Source: Qipengyuania marincola
GTDB taxonomy: Bacteria; Pseudomonadota; Alphaproteobacteria; Sphingomonadales; Sphingomonadaceae
Assembly (NCBI RefSeq): GCF_029688625.1
Contig: NZ_JARULC010000001.1
Location: 186,001 to 250,000, forward strand
Length of the DNA stretch: 64,000 bases
Reading direction: 5' to 3'
Numbering within the stretch: position 1 is the stretch's first letter; each line of letters starts with the position of its first letter. A program made the translations under genes and the position numbers. Positions 1-7,746 of the stretch are shown here, piece by piece. Under the pieces are notes generated by a model. That model was not told the origin of the DNA, ran no database searches, and saw only the letters and a list, made by a program, of their open reading frames with translations.

Positions 1-459
1 GCCTGCCAGAAAAAGGCACCGGAAGAGCTTCCTCCGCCGCCGACGCAGACCGCAACGCCTACGCCGACGACTGCGCCCGCTGGTCCCACGGTCGGCACCC
101 AGCAGCACTTCGTCGATGCGGTGGGCGTCGCCAATACGGTCGTCTATTTCGATACCGACCGATACAACATCGATGCCGAGGATTCGGCCAAGCTGCAGAC
201 GCAGGGCCAGTATTTCAGTCAGTATCCGCAGCTGAACTTCACGATCGAAGGTCATGCCGACGAGCGCGGGACGCGTGAGTACAACCTCGCACTGGGCGAG
301 CGCCGCGCCAATGCGGCGAAGAACTACCTCGTCTCGATCGGCGTTCCGGCCAATCGCATCCGCACAGTCAGCTATGGCAAGGAACGTCCGGTTGCTCTCG
401 GATCGAACGAAGCCGCCTGGGCGCAGAATCGCCGCGCCGCGACTATCGTCATCAATTGA
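1..459 (+). CDS. pal: Peptidoglycan-associated lipoprotein Pal, 5' truncated by window edge
   Basis: Outer-membrane lipoprotein of the Tol-Pal complex, which tethers the outer membrane to peptidoglycan during division. The reading frame is open from base 1. It begins with Ala-Cys, very probably the end of the lipobox with the Cys to be lipidated, followed by a Pro/Thr-rich linker and then a complete OmpA-like peptidoglycan-binding domain (VVYFDTD start, then GHADERG, ALGERRA and SYGKERP). Only the signal peptide lies outside the window. An internal GTG at 121 would remove the lipid anchor and is not the real start. In this group the gene usually follows tolB. A strong terminator follows. Confidence 0.93.
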   Translation, partial: ACQKKAPEELPPPPTQTATPTPTTAPAGPTVGTQQHFVDAVGVANTVVYFDTDRYNIDAEDSAKLQTQGQYFSQYPQLNFTIEGHADERGTREYNLALGERRANAAKNYLVSIGVPANRIRTVSYGKERPVALGSNEAAWAQNRRAATIVIN

Positions 460-475
460 TTGGATCGTAATGCCG

Positions 476-505
476 AAGGGCCCCCGCCGCACGCGGGGGC
501 CTTTC
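476..505 (+). terminator. Rho-independent terminator after pal
   Basis: A GC-rich hairpin with arms 479-487 (GGCCCCCGC) and 493-501, loop CGCAC, followed by TTTC. It lies 20 bases after the pal stop. It may also serve the small convergent gene at 529-678. Confidence 0.8.
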
Positions 506-528
506 AGCCTCCTGCGCGTCCAGACCCG

Positions 529-678
529 CTATTGCCCGATCTGAAATGCAGCGAACGGAGTATCGCCAGCAGCGCTGCGGGTTTTTTCGATGTCAGGTGA
601 GCCCAGCGTCATCGCAAGCGCCAACAATGCCATCAGGCAGGTGCTGATGTGGGCGGACAGGGACAACTGCTTGCTCAT
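529..678 (-). CDS. Small exported hypothetical protein (49 aa)
   Basis: An open frame of 49 codons convergent with pal. It begins MSKQLSLSAHISTCLMALLA, a basic start followed by a hydrophobic stretch (residues 13-25), which looks like a signal peptide or a single membrane segment. A purine-rich GCGAGAGAG sits just upstream of the ATG and could act as a ribosome binding site. The mature part would be only about 20 residues. I do not recognise a family. It could be a spurious frame, but the signal-like N-terminus and the shared terminator favour a real small gene. Confidence 0.4.
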   Translation of the reverse strand: MSKQLSLSAHISTCLMALLALAMTLGSPDIEKTRSAAGDTPFAAFQIGQ

Positions 679-834
679 GCTCTCTCGCTTTCCCCGGTGC
701 CTTTGCCAATTCGGGATTAATAAATCTTCTGCGATGCAACATTTCGATTTGAGACCGGTTCCCCGAGCTTGCGCCTGACGCCAGCCCGCCTAGATTGACG
801 ACCATGCCAGCCCGACAAACGACTTGCCCGCTCC

Positions 835-1368
835 ATGCCCAAGGCTAGGCGCTCCAACGACTGGGGTTTTCCCCGCTGGCGCGGATACGGGTCCTCGCGC
901 GAGGCGACGAACGTGCGGATCTGCGACCGTCACGGATGCGACGAGCCTGGCGACTGCCCGGCTCCCAAGGCGCCCAATAGCCGTGACCGCTGGTACTTTT
1001 GTCAAAAGCATGCCGCCGAATACAATTCGAAATGGGATTATTTCGAAGGGCTCGACAAGGCGGAAAAGGAAGCGCGCGCCAAGGCAGAGCGGAGCGAAAA
1101 CGCGGGCTATGCCGAGGCCCAGCATTACGGCTGGAACAGCAGCGGCGATGGATCGCGCAGCGCCGACGAGATGCGGGCGCTCGATATTCTCGAACTCGAG
1201 GCAGATGCCGACTTTACGATGGTCAAGAAGGCGTGGCGCGAGAAAGCGAAGACCGTGCATCCCGACGTCAAGCCGGGAGACGCCGACGCCGCGGCCGAAT
1301 TCCAGAAGCTGCAACTGGCGTATGAAGTGCTGAAAGCCGCAGAAGATCGGCGGGAGTGGAAGGGCTAG
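835..1368 (+). CDS. J-domain protein (DnaJ-like co-chaperone)
   Basis: A 177-residue protein with a C-terminal J domain (about residues 115-170) carrying the HPD motif at 142-144, which stimulates DnaK ATPase. The N-terminal half has a Cys/His-rich patch (C30, C35, C41, C56, H59) that may bind zinc, then a charged helix. It lacks the G/F and zinc-finger modules of DnaJ, so it is a type III J protein with an unknown client. No good Shine-Dalgarno sequence precedes the ATG. The stop overlaps the stop of the convergent ATP-grasp gene by four bases. Confidence 0.85.
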   Translation: MPKARRSNDWGFPRWRGYGSSREATNVRICDRHGCDEPGDCPAPKAPNSRDRWYFCQKHAAEYNSKWDYFEGLDKAEKEARAKAERSENAGYAEAQHYGWNSSGDGSRSADEMRALDILELEADADFTMVKKAWREKAKTVHPDVKPGDADAAAEFQKLQLAYEVLKAAEDRREWKG

Positions 1369-2267
1369 TCCAGCCGCTTGCGGATCGCGGCGGCAAGGCG
1401 CGCGCCGAGCTGTGGGCCTTGCTCGGGATAGAGATAGGGTTCGATCAACTCGGCCTCCATGACCGCCAGCGCTCCGGAGGGCAGCCGGGCCATGTCGATC
1501 CGGCAGTACAGCGGTGTCGCAAAAGGCAGCGCGGCAACCACCGACCGGGCGGTGGCCAGGTCATCGGCGCAAGGCGTAAAGTCGGTCTCGTAGCCACCAA
1601 AGAGCGACTGGATGCGATATTCGCCCGCAGCAGCGCGCTTCAGCACTCCATGACTGAACTCTCCGTCGATGAAGAGGAAGGTGTATTCGCCTTCCTCGAT
1701 CACGCTGGGCAGGAAGGGCTGGATCAGGCAGCGATGGCCCATCCGCCAGTCGGGGGCGGGCATCGCATCGGCTGTGAAGCGGAACTGGCCGAGTCCGCCC
1801 GCGCCGATGCGGCGCTTGACGACGACTGACGGCGTATCGAACATGTCCATCGCCGCGCCGACATCGCCTGCGTCGGCGTCCATGAAGTAGGCCGTCGGCA
1901 CGATAGTTGCACCGGCCTCTTCCAACTCGCGCAAATAGCCCTTGTCCGCATTCCATCGCACAATCTCGGGCGGATTGCAGACTGCGATGTCGCGCGTGTG
2001 CAGAGTCTCGAGCTTGTCCAGAAATTCCGCTGGGTGATCCTGGTAATCCCAGGCCGTGCCCAGCAGCACCAGCGCCAGGCCATCAAAATGGTCCAAGGGC
2101 GCGCGCCAGTCGATCTCGACCAGCTCCAGCCCGGCATCCGCAAAGGCCGGACGCAGGGCCGCGACTTCCAGATCATGCTCGAAGGCATCTCCCCGGCGCG
2201 GACCAGCGCCGGGGAGTGTGTCTTTGCAGGCCAGAAAGCCTATTCGTGTCGGCGCAGGTCGGCTCAG
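1365..2267 (-). CDS. ATP-grasp ligase-like protein, apparent CTG start
   Basis: About 300 residues with an ATP-grasp fold, resembling RimK/glutathione synthetase-type and DcsG-like ligases. Visible features are a Rossmann-like N-terminus (RIGFLAC), LLGTAWDY, CNPPEIVRWNADKGYL, the ATP-binding VVVKRRIGAGGLGQ and the metal-binding region MEAELIEPYLYP. The substrate is unknown. The frame has no ATG, GTG or TTG near the homologous N-terminus. The nearest ATG, at 2486, would add 73 residues that overlap the upstream enzyme and have the look of an out-of-frame shadow. I place the start at CTG 2267-2265, which overlaps the upstream TGA as CTGA and follows GGAGG by four bases. The gene is clearly cotranscribed with, and probably coupled to, the upstream PLP enzyme. 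Confidence 0.75.
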   Translation of the reverse strand: MSRPAPTRIGFLACKDTLPGAGPRRGDAFEHDLEVAALRPAFADAGLELVEIDWRAPLDHFDGLALVLLGTAWDYQDHPAEFLDKLETLHTRDIAVCNPPEIVRWNADKGYLRELEEAGATIVPTAYFMDADAGDVGAAMDMFDTPSVVVKRRIGAGGLGQFRFTADAMPAPDWRMGHRCLIQPFLPSVIEEGEYTFLFIDGEFSHGVLKRAAAGEYRIQSLFGGYETDFTPCADDLATARSVVAALPFATPLYCRIDMARLPSGALAVMEAELIEPYLYPEQGPQLGARLAAAIRKRLD

Positions 2268-3589
2268 ACCGCCTCCAGCGCCTGTTCGAAGTCGGCGATC
2301 AGGTCCTCGGCATCCTCGATCCCGATGCTGATGCGCACGAGGTTGTCCGAAATGCCCAGCTCCGTCCGCCGGCCTTCGGCAACCGAGAGGTGCGTCATGC
2401 TGGCCGGATGACTGGCAAGGGTTTCCGTGCCGCCGAGGCTTACCGCCAGCTTGGCGATCTTGAGCGCATCGAGGAAGCGGAAGCATTCCGCTTCGCCGCC
2501 CTTGAGCAGTAGCGAGAAGGTCGAGCCCGCGCCGAGGCAGTGGCGATCGTAGATGTCCTGCTGGCGCTCGTCCTTGATCATGCCGAGATAGCCGAGGCCT
2601 TCGACCTTGGGATGCTTCGACAGGAAGTCGCAGACCTTCGCTGCGTTTTCACCCGCTCGCTGCATGCGCAGTTCGACGGTTTCGAGGCTGCGGCACAGCA
2701 TCCATGCCGTGTTCGGATCGCAGATCCCGCCCATCGTGTTGCGCAACATGCGGATCGCATCGATGAACCGCTTCTTGCCCGAGACGCTGCCCGCGACGAG
2801 GTCCGAATGGCCGCCGACATACTTGGTCAGCGAATAGACCACGAGGTCGGCACCATGATCGATAGGGCGTTGCCACAATGGACCCAGAAAGGTGTTGTCG
2901 ATCGCGATCGAGCATTTGTCGGGATCGAAATGCGCGTCACGGGCGGCCTTGACTGCCTCGATATCGACCAGCGCATTAGTCGGGTTGCCCGGGCTTTCGA
3001 GGTAGATCATCGGCACCTCGCCGCCCTGGCTTTCGGCCTGGGCCTTGGCCCTGCTCATCACGTCATCGAGCTGTTCGCGCGTGGCACCCGCGGGGAAGTC
3101 GATGAAGGTCACGCCGAATTTCGACATCGTCTTGGCAATGAAGCCTTCCGACGCAGCATAGAGCGGGCCGGAGTGGACGATCACGTCGCCTGCCTTGCAG
3201 GCCGCCAGCAGCAACACGGCAATCGCGGTCATGCCGCTCGAGAACGACAGCGCCTCTTCCGCGCCGTCCCACACTGCGAGGCGATCCTCGAGGATTTCCT
3301 GGTTCGGCGCATTGAAGCGCGAATAAACGAGGCCGTCCGCACCGCCCGGGCGCTTGCCAGTGATGCCTTCGAAATGGCGCTTGCCATCGGCGGCGCTGGG
3401 GAAGGCGAAAGTGCTCGTGAGGAAGATCGGCGCCTTGAGGCTGCCTTCCGACAGGGTCGGATCATAGCCGTGGCCCATCATCAGCGTGCTGGGCTTCAGC
3501 GCGCGGCCGTTGATCTTCGTGACCTCGGCCTTGGGATTCTTGCGCGGGGTGGTGGGGTCGATATCGTTGTCGCTCATGAGGGAGAGCAT
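2264..3589 (-). CDS. Cys/Met metabolism PLP-dependent enzyme (cystathionine gamma-synthase/lyase family)
   Basis: A 441-residue fold-type I PLP enzyme of the trans-sulfuration family. It has the substrate/PLP-phosphate region YSRFNAPNQE, the SSGMTAI turn, the AIDNTF aspartate that holds the pyridine nitrogen, the Schiff-base lysine in SLTKYVGGHSD, and GGTETLASHPASMTH near the C-terminus. It could be a cystathionine gamma-synthase, a gamma-lyase or an O-acylhomoserine sulfhydrylase. The sequence alone does not separate these. ATG codons at 3589 and 3577 are both possible. The best SD (AGGAAGG) ends immediately before the first and about 12 bases before the second. Confidence 0.88.
   Translation of the reverse strand: MLSLMSDNDIDPTTPRKNPKAEVTKINGRALKPSTLMMGHGYDPTLSEGSLKAPIFLTSTFAFPSAADGKRHFEGITGKRPGGADGLVYSRFNAPNQEILEDRLAVWDGAEEALSFSSGMTAIAVLLLAACKAGDVIVHSGPLYAASEGFIAKTMSKFGVTFIDFPAGATREQLDDVMSRAKAQAESQGGEVPMIYLESPGNPTNALVDIEAVKAARDAHFDPDKCSIAIDNTFLGPLWQRPIDHGADLVVYSLTKYVGGHSDLVAGSVSGKKRFIDAIRMLRNTMGGICDPNTAWMLCRSLETVELRMQRAGENAAKVCDFLSKHPKVEGLGYLGMIKDERQQDIYDRHCLGAGSTFSLLLKGGEAECFRFLDALKIAKLAVSLGGTETLASHPASMTHLSVAEGRRTELGISDNLVRISIGIEDAEDLIADFEQALEAV
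2272..2276 (-). promoter_or_regulatory. Shine-Dalgarno supporting the CTG start
   Basis: GGAGG on the minus strand, four bases before the CTG at 2267. It lies inside the last codons of the upstream PLP enzyme gene, as expected for a translationally coupled pair. Confidence 0.45.
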
Positions 3590-3668
3590 CCTTCCTGCAA
3601 TCTCGCTCCCAGGAAGGCGGGAGCCGGTGGGGCCGCCGGGGCGCCCGTTCCTAACCTCCGCAGGAACG
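3590..3668 (-). promoter_or_regulatory. Structured 5' leader of the PLP enzyme gene
   Basis: The leader holds two good hairpins on the minus strand. One has arms 3648-3653 and 3663-3668 (GTTCCT/AGGAAC). The other has arms 3610-3617 and 3590-3597 (CCTTCCTG/CAGGAAGG), and its second arm contains the only strong SD. Pairing would hide the ribosome binding site, which suggests translational control. I could not match it to SAM-I, SAM-II or SAM-IV cores. The rest of the interval, 3669-3876, shows no gene. Confidence 0.35.
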
Positions 3669-3876
3669 CATCTCCGCCAGCTGCCGCTTGCGCCGCCTCC
3701 TTATGTTGGACCGATGTTGGTTTCAACTGCGACGAGTCCAGTCACATGGACCGCATGGACCACAGTCCAGGGACGAAAAACTTCGCGGCCACTTTTGCGG
3801 GGCTTACGGGGAGGCAGGTTGGGCATTGAGGGCACATCACCCCGGCGGGATAGCTCCGGCTTCTCGAGTAGGAAAA

Positions 3877-5292
3877 TCAGCCAGCGACCAGAGCATTCAT
3901 CCCCCACACCACCGCAACGATCATCACGATGCCGAACAGGTCGAGCAGGATGCCCGCCTTCACCATGCGTTCGATCCGGATGCGGCCGGTCGCCCAGGCT
4001 ATGGCGTTCGGGCCGGTGCCCGCGGGCAGCATGAAGCCCCAGCTCGCGGCGAGAGCGGCAGGCATGGCGAGCAGGATCGGATCGACGCCGAGCGCAACGA
4101 CGAGGGCCGCGACCACCGGGATGATCCCCGATGCGGTCGCCACATTGCTGGCGAACTCCGTGATCAGCACGACCATGGCGACGACTGCGATGGCGACGAG
4201 GACCAGTGGCCACGCCTCTAGCGGCAGCAGTGCCTCGCCCAGCCAGTCGGCCAGTCCGCTCGCGCTCATTCCGGCAGCGAGGGCGAGGCCGCCGCCGAAC
4301 ATCATGATGACGCCCCAGGGCGCGCGGTCGGCTTCCTCCCAGATGAGCAAGGGGCGCCCGGTGCCGTCGGGCAGCAGGAACAGCGTCAGCCCCATGAGAA
4401 TGGCGATCGTGCCATCGGTCAGCGATCCTTCTGGCAAGAACGGTGCGATCCACATCTGGCCCATCCACAGCAGGAAGGTGACAGCAACCACGGGCACCAG
4501 ACGCTTCTCGGCGCTAGACCATGCGGCATGCGTGTCGATAGCGGTGCGCGCCGCGCGCGCGTCGAACGGGTGTTCGCGCACCTTCTGAACGCGAGCGACG
4601 AGGAAGGCGGCAAGCGGCACGCCGATTATGACCACCGGCAAGCCATAGACCATCCATTCTGCAAAGGTGATCCGCGTGCCGGTCAGCGTGTCGAGCAGGC
4701 CGACGGCGATGGCATTGGTCGGCGATCCGACAAGCGTGCCGAGCCCGCCGATGCTGGCCGCGAAGGCGATGCCCATGGGCAGGGCGCCGCTGAGGCCTTC
4801 CGTGTCGCGCTCCGCCACGCCGCCACCAGCCAGCACGGCCACCGCCATCGGCATCATGATCAGCGCGGTCGACGTATTGGAAATCAGCATCGACAGGATC
4901 GCCGCGGTTCCCATGAAGGCGAGCAGCACGCCCGCTTGTCCGCCGCGACCGCCGACCATGCGGAGCAGGGCCAGCGCGAGTCGCTTGTGCAGGCCGGTCC
5001 GCTCGATCGCGAGGGCGATGAAGGCACCGCCAAGGATCAGGAACAGGATCGGCGAGTAATAGGCGCTTGCTGTTTCGCGCGCGGTCATCACGCCGGCGAA
5101 GGGCAGGACGAGGAAGGGCATCAGCGCGGTCGCGGTCAGCGGCAGCGCCTCGGTCATCCACCATGCGGCCATCAGCACGACAAGCCCGGCAACGATGAAC
5201 GCTTCGCGGCTCATCCCGGCAGGCGGCGGCACGAGAATGGTTAGCAACAGCGCAGCCGCACCCAGCAGCAAGCCGATCGTCTTGGCGTTCAT
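3877..5292 (-). CDS. DASS family (SLC13-like) anion/dicarboxylate transporter
   Basis: A 471-residue polytopic inner-membrane protein with about 11-12 hydrophobic segments. It carries the two family signature loops, ISNTSTALIMMP followed by SPTNAI in the first half and ASNVATASGIIP in the second. These are the Ser-Asn-Thr motifs that bind substrate and sodium in VcINDY-type carriers. The likely substrates are succinate, citrate or related divalent anions, taken up with sodium. The gene stands alone between the PLP enzyme and infC, all on the minus strand, with ATG at 5292. Confidence 0.88.
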   Translation of the reverse strand: MNAKTIGLLLGAAALLLTILVPPPAGMSREAFIVAGLVVLMAAWWMTEALPLTATALMPFLVLPFAGVMTARETASAYYSPILFLILGGAFIALAIERTGLHKRLALALLRMVGGRGGQAGVLLAFMGTAAILSMLISNTSTALIMMPMAVAVLAGGGVAERDTEGLSGALPMGIAFAASIGGLGTLVGSPTNAIAVGLLDTLTGTRITFAEWMVYGLPVVIIGVPLAAFLVARVQKVREHPFDARAARTAIDTHAAWSSAEKRLVPVVAVTFLLWMGQMWIAPFLPEGSLTDGTIAILMGLTLFLLPDGTGRPLLIWEEADRAPWGVIMMFGGGLALAAGMSASGLADWLGEALLPLEAWPLVLVAIAVVAMVVLITEFASNVATASGIIPVVAALVVALGVDPILLAMPAALAASWGFMLPAGTGPNAIAWATGRIRIERMVKAGILLDLFGIVMIVAVVWGMNALVAG

Positions 5293-5359
5293 GAACCCTC
5301 CCGCGCCTGCTGCTAACAGGCGGCGCGCACTGCTTCAATCGCCCGCGATGCCCAAAGCA

Positions 5360-5387
5360 CAAAGGGCGACCCGCGGGCCGCCCTTCG
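5360..5387 (-). terminator. Probable terminator after infC
   Basis: An inverted repeat AAGGGCG (5362-5368) and CGCCCTT (5379-5385) with a GC-rich inner part, 28 bases past the infC stop. On the minus strand the second arm runs into TTTGTGCTTT, a weak T-rich tail. Confidence 0.6.
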
Positions 5388-5412
5388 CAATAGCTGCATC
5401 GAGATATCGCGC

Positions 5413-5955
5413 TTATTTGGGCGCGAGCACCATCACCATCTGCCGGCCTTCGAGGCGCGGGAAGCTTTCCACCTTGGCGATTTCTTCGGTATCGTCGCGC
5501 ACGCGGTTCAGCAGGTCCATGCCCAGCTGCTGGTGCGCCATCTCGCGGCCGCGGAAGCGCAGGGTGCACTTCACCTTGTCGCCGTTCTCGATGAACTTGT
5601 TCACGTTGCGCATTTTCACGTCGTAATCGTGATCGTCGATGTTCGGGCGCATCTTGACCTCTTTGATATCCTGGGTCTTCTGCGTCTTGCGCTGCAGGTT
5701 GGCCTTTTTCTGGGCCTCGTAGCGATATTTGCCGACATCGAGGAACTTGCACACCGGCGGGTCTGCGTTGGGCGACACTTCGACGAGGTTGAGGCCCAGT
5801 TCGTTGGCCTGCTCCGTCGCTTCGCGGGTGTACATCACCCCCAGGTTCTCGCCTTCGTGATCGATCACGCGGACCTTGGGGACGTTGATCATGTTATCGT
5901 AGCGCGGGCCGCTTTTCACGGGCATTTGCATGCTGCGCCGGGGGGGACGTGCTAT
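5413..5955 (-). CDS. infC: Translation initiation factor IF-3, probable AUA start
   Basis: IF-3 binds the 30S subunit, prevents premature joining of the 50S and checks the start codon. Both domains are present: the N-domain from SGPRYDNMI through VSPNADPPVCKFLDVGKY, and the C-domain with KMRPNIDDHDYDVK and LRFRGREM. ATG codons at 5931 and 5925 give 172 or 170 residues but have no ribosome binding site. An in-frame ATA at 5955-5953 lies exactly eight bases after AGGAG (5968-5964) and adds MARPPRRS, a basic start typical of IF-3. Rare starts such as AUU are known for infC in E. coli, where IF-3 discriminates against them to regulate itself. If the AUA start is wrong, use 5931. Confidence 0.9.
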   Translation of the reverse strand: MARPPRRSMQMPVKSGPRYDNMINVPKVRVIDHEGENLGVMYTREATEQANELGLNLVEVSPNADPPVCKFLDVGKYRYEAQKKANLQRKTQKTQDIKEVKMRPNIDDHDYDVKMRNVNKFIENGDKVKCTLRFRGREMAHQQLGMDLLNRVRDDTEEIAKVESFPRLEGRQMVMVLAPK

Positions 5956-5963
5956 GTGGCATT

Positions 5964-5968
5964 CTCCT
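5964..5968 (-). promoter_or_regulatory. Shine-Dalgarno of infC that points to the AUA start
   Basis: AGGAG on the minus strand, eight bases before ATA 5955-5953. Measured to the first ATG (5931) the gap would be over 30 bases, far outside normal spacing. Confidence 0.6.
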
Positions 5969-6042
5969 GATTCTGCCGTTTGTCTGGCGGCGATATAGGA
6001 AGAAACGCACCAATTCGCTAGGGCGAAAACCCAAGGTGGATC

Positions 6043-6744
6043 CTAGGCGGCCTTCCAGAGCGGGAACCGCGCCAGCTTGCCCTTAGCCGGAACCACCGCA
6101 TCGATGCGATCGGCGGGTTGCAGCGCCTTGAGGATCGCGGGATCGGCGGCGCTCATGCCACCGGTATAGGCACCGAAGGCGGGCAGGATCATGCGGCCGC
6201 TGGGCTTGCCGTCCGCACCTTCGTTGGCGCTGAGGACCGCGCAGGGCCGGCGGATCATGCGCTGGCGGATCTTGAGCTGCAGGCGCGGGTGGTAGTGGCC
6301 GGACAGTTCGGGGCGTGTCTCCCCTTGCCTGGCGCGGTGGCGCAGGATGACGCCGCCGAGTTCGATTTCCTCGACCAGCGTGCCGCCACAGCGCGCCTCC
6401 ATATGCGGATCGTGATTGCCGGTGATCCACACCCAGTCGACCGCTTTCGTCAGCGCCTCCAGCATGCCGCAGGCGTGGTCTTCCAGCCGGGTCGAGCCGT
6501 CCGAATCGTGGAAATTGTCGCCCAATGTGATGACGCGACGCGCGCCGGTGTCGCGGATGGCGAGCGCGACCCGCTCCAGCGTCTCGCGGCTGTCGTAGGG
6601 CGGTATCATCTGCCCGTGCCGCGCGAAGAAGCTGCCCTTCTCAAGATGCAGGTCGGCCACCAGCAGCGCGTTTTCACGCGGCCAGTAGAGTGCGCGGCCC
6701 TCTGTCAGGAGCCATTCCTCGCCTGCGAACGAAAGGGGAACCAT
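6043..6744 (-). CDS. pdeM: PdeM-like metallophosphoesterase (ligase-associated DNA damage response endonuclease)
   Basis: A 233-residue calcineurin-like phosphoesterase with all metal-binding motifs of the PdeM family: DLHLEKGS (31-38), GDNFHD (75-80), GNHD (109-112) and GHYHP (149-153). PdeM proteins are usually encoded beside the Lhr-like helicase, LigB-type ligase and exonuclease of the ligase-associated DNA repair cluster. None of those partners is here; the neighbours are infC and hemF. The ATG at 6744 gives the normal family length. It is divergent from hemF across about 150 bases that contain a palindromic repeat. Confidence 0.85.
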   Translation of the reverse strand: MVPLSFAGEEWLLTEGRALYWPRENALLVADLHLEKGSFFARHGQMIPPYDSRETLERVALAIRDTGARRVITLGDNFHDSDGSTRLEDHACGMLEALTKAVDWVWITGNHDPHMEARCGGTLVEEIELGGVILRHRARQGETRPELSGHYHPRLQLKIRQRMIRRPCAVLSANEGADGKPSGRMILPAFGAYTGGMSAADPAILKALQPADRIDAVVPAKGKLARFPLWKAA

Positions 6745-6787
6745 GCGCCGCTATTGCCATCAGACAATAGTTGCGCGCAACCCCAAA

Positions 6788-6881
6788 TCCGTTCGGGCTG
6801 AGCTTGTCGAAGCCCTGTCCTTTCTTCTAGTGCGGTTTCTGAAGAAAAGGACGGCCCTTCGACAAGCTCAGGGCGAACGGA
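6788..6881. repeat. Long imperfect palindrome (REP-like intergenic repeat)
   Basis: Arms 6788-6826 and 6842-6881 are inverted copies with only a few mismatches, built on the core TTCG-CCTGAGCTTGTCGAAG. Repeats of this core are widespread in Sphingomonadales intergenic DNA. The right arm ends 10 bases before the hemF ATG. Confidence 0.8.
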
Positions 6882-6891
6882 GTTCCGAAGA

Positions 6892-7746
6892 ATGGACTGG
6901 ACCGAGCAGACCGCCCAAGCCCGCACATGGTTCGAGGACCTGCGCGACCGTATATGCGCCGAATTCGAGGCGATCGAGCGCGAAGCCGGGTCGGATGCCG
7001 AATTCATCTACACCCCCTGGGATCGCGAAGAAGCAGGCAATGACGATCCCGGCGGCGGTGTGCAGGGCCTGATGAAGGGCAAGTTGTTCGAGAAGGTCGG
7101 CGTGAACGTGTCTACCGTGCGCGGCAGTTTCTCGCCCGAATTCGCCGGCCAGGTGAACGGCGCGAGTGCCGAGCAGCCCGGCTTCACCGCCACCGGCATC
7201 AGCCTGGTTGCGCACATGGCCAACCCGCATGTCCCCGCAGTCCACATGAACACGCGCTTCCTGACGACGCAGGCGGCATGGTTCGGGGGCGGGGCCGATC
7301 TCAACCCGCCGCTGCCTTACGAGGAGGACACCGCGGATTTCCATGCGCGCTTCCGCGCCGCCTGCGCCGGGCACAACCCAACATATTACGACCGCTTCAA
7401 GAAATGGGCGGACGACTATTTCTTCATCCCTCACCGCGGCGTGCATCGCGGCGTCGGCGGCATTTTCTACGATCACCTCGAATGCGAGAATGAAGCAGCG
7501 TTCGAGCGGAACCTGGCTTTCACGAAAGACGTAGGAGAGGCCTTCCTCGATATCTATCCCAAGCTGGTCCGTCGCCGGATGGACAGCAAATTTACCGAGG
7601 CCGACAAGGCGCAACAGCTCGAATGGCGCGGGCGCTATGCCGAGTTCAACCTCGTTTACGACCGCGGCACGCTGTTCGGGCTCAAGACCGGCGGCAACAT
7701 CGACGCGATCCTCATGAGCCTGCCGCCCAAGGCGACCTGGAGCTGA
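6892..7746 (+). CDS. hemF: Oxygen-dependent coproporphyrinogen-III oxidase
   Basis: Converts coproporphyrinogen III to protoporphyrinogen IX by two oxygen-dependent decarboxylations in haem synthesis. The 284-residue length is normal. Family blocks are seen: GKLFEKVGVNVS, PHVPAVHMNTRF, WFGGGADLNP, FFIPHRGVHRGVGGIFYDHL and EFNLVYDRGTLFGLKTGGNIDAILMSLPP. The RBS is GGAG at 6879-6882, and its first three bases are the last three of the palindromic repeat. The stop abuts the stop of the convergent GH16 gene. Confidence 0.96.
   Translation: MDWTEQTAQARTWFEDLRDRICAEFEAIEREAGSDAEFIYTPWDREEAGNDDPGGGVQGLMKGKLFEKVGVNVSTVRGSFSPEFAGQVNGASAEQPGFTATGISLVAHMANPHVPAVHMNTRFLTTQAAWFGGGADLNPPLPYEEDTADFHARFRAACAGHNPTYYDRFKKWADDYFFIPHRGVHRGVGGIFYDHLECENEAAFERNLAFTKDVGEAFLDIYPKLVRRRMDSKFTEADKAQQLEWRGRYAEFNLVYDRGTLFGLKTGGNIDAILMSLPPKATWS

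Noticed and set aside
3590..3720. SAM riboswitch ahead of the trans-sulfuration enzyme
   Set aside because: Hairpins exist, but none of the conserved SAM-I, SAM-II or SAM-IV core sequences could be matched by eye.
2540..3829. A 429-codon open frame opposite the PLP enzyme
   Set aside because: Shadow frame with biased composition and no motif.
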